From NCBI GenBank assembly GCA_023248615.1, contig JAHFEI010000136.1:1-5956 (forward strand): a stretch of DNA of 5,956 nt, given 5' to 3'. Under the pieces are notes generated by a model. That model saw nothing but the letters and a program-made list of their open reading frames with translations, was not told the DNA's origin and did no database searches. The DNA is from Nitrospinales bacterium (GTDB taxonomy: Bacteria; Nitrospinota_A; UBA7883; JACRGQ01). This document shows positions 5,495 through 5,956 of the stretch, one piece after another (the first letter of the stretch is position 1; each line of letters begins with the position of its first letter). Both the position numbers and the translations under genes were made by a program.

Positions 5495-5956
5495 TCACAT
5501 CACCCAGGTTTTGCAGATCCCGAAATAGTCATCCAGCAGCTTTGCGTTCTCCTTGTCCATCTCGATGAACTGGGCGGCATATTCAAAATGGCCGCCCAGG
5601 CCGTTCACCCGCATCAGGCGCATTTTTTGCCGGTCTATGAAACCGATCCCGCCCGGATGGAAACTCACCGCCAGCGTATCGTTGGGGTTGGCCTGAATCG
5701 AGTCGCGGGTGATGAGCCGGAGCCCTCCTTTGCCGAGGTTGAGGATTACGCCGGATCCCAATTCGTCAGCCTGTTCTTCATCGCGGTGGATGGCCACCGG
5801 GAGGAGGCACTGAACCCGCTCCTGGCTCCGCAACGAGTGGGAGATAACATCGTTTTGAATGGCGAAAAAAAAGAGGTCGGTTTTTTTCAGGAACTCCTTG
5901 TAGATGGCGGACATGCCATATACCGTCCCCCTGTTTTCCACGCGGATAATGGCTCC
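5495..5956 (-). CDS. PilZ domain protein, C-terminal part (gene continues past the window)
   Basis: At least 153 codons are open on the minus strand from the window edge to TGA at 5497-5495. GTG 5941 could be read as a start, but the frame stays open to 5956 and the sequence before and after it (AIIRVENRGTVYGM) reads as the interior of a YcgR-like N-terminal domain, so the true start is probably outside. The PilZ domain binds cyclic di-GMP in characterised members and controls motility, adhesion or export. Here its RxxxR motif is RSQER (5816-5830), followed by a strand CLLPVAI. The second motif, usually (D/N)xSxxG, is NLGKGG (5723-5740) with Gly in place of Ser. A late strand FEYAAQFIEM and a C-terminal helix complete the domain. 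The layout resembles flagellar-brake-type PilZ proteins. Ligand binding is likely but the Ser-to-Gly change leaves some doubt. It is convergent with the RRM gene. Confidence 0.82.
   Translation of the reverse strand, partial: GAIIRVENRGTVYGMSAIYKEFLKKTDLFFFAIQNDVISHSLRSQERVQCLLPVAIHRDEEQADELGSGVILNLGKGGLRLITRDSIQANPNDTLAVSFHPGGIGFIDRQKMRLMRVNGLGGHFEYAAQFIEMDKENAKLLDDYFGICKTWVM

Overview
The window is the junction between an integrated, partly decayed mobile region (left, about 1-3400) and ordinary bacterial chromosome (right, about 3400-5956). The left half is visibly more AT-rich and has loose gene spacing. The right half is GC-rich, with strong C/G third-codon bias and well-formed ribosome binding sites. 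The right-hand genes (a DUF362 protein, a one-RRM glycine-rich RNA-binding protein and a PilZ protein) suit a Gram-negative bacterium such as a deltaproteobacterial or Nitrospinota-type lineage, but the sequence alone does not settle the taxon.

Left half: a possible tail of an upstream gene (to 61) overlaps a 68-residue ORF (58-264) by ATGA. That ORF overlaps a complete large serine recombinase (257-1849) by 8 bases, so the three look translationally coupled. Bases 1850-2338 hold no intact gene. They contain the 3' remnant of what looks like a DUF4143/AAA_14-type ATPase (about 1999-2178). An orphan 214-residue protein with a PD-(D/E)XK nuclease-like signature (2339-2983) follows. Its last codons run into helically phased TGTAGCCAA repeats (2968-2997), and a nested inverted repeat lies at 3054-3121.

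Junction: at 3126-3402 lies the 3' part of a tRNA-Arg(UCU) gene, from the anticodon loop to the encoded CCA. There is no 5' half beside it. This is the usual signature of a tRNA attachment site at the distal end of a genomic island, with the intact tRNA expected beyond the left edge of the window. The tRNA fragment has itself been split by a roughly 225-bp element (about 3159-3384) with 18-bp terminal inverted repeats, several strong internal hairpins and no coding capacity (MITE-like).

Right half: a DUF362 protein (3514-4656), then an RRM protein (4906-5247) with its own probable promoter, a roughly 95-nt leader and a clear rho-independent terminator. A convergent PilZ-domain gene (5495 to beyond the window end) is on the minus strand. 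These appear to be three independent units and not a pathway.

The most interesting structure is the layered att/tRNA/MITE junction together with the phased repeats. A possible accessory protein coupled to the serine recombinase and the unassigned nuclease-like cargo gene come next. I do not see a complete, clearly novel multi-gene system.
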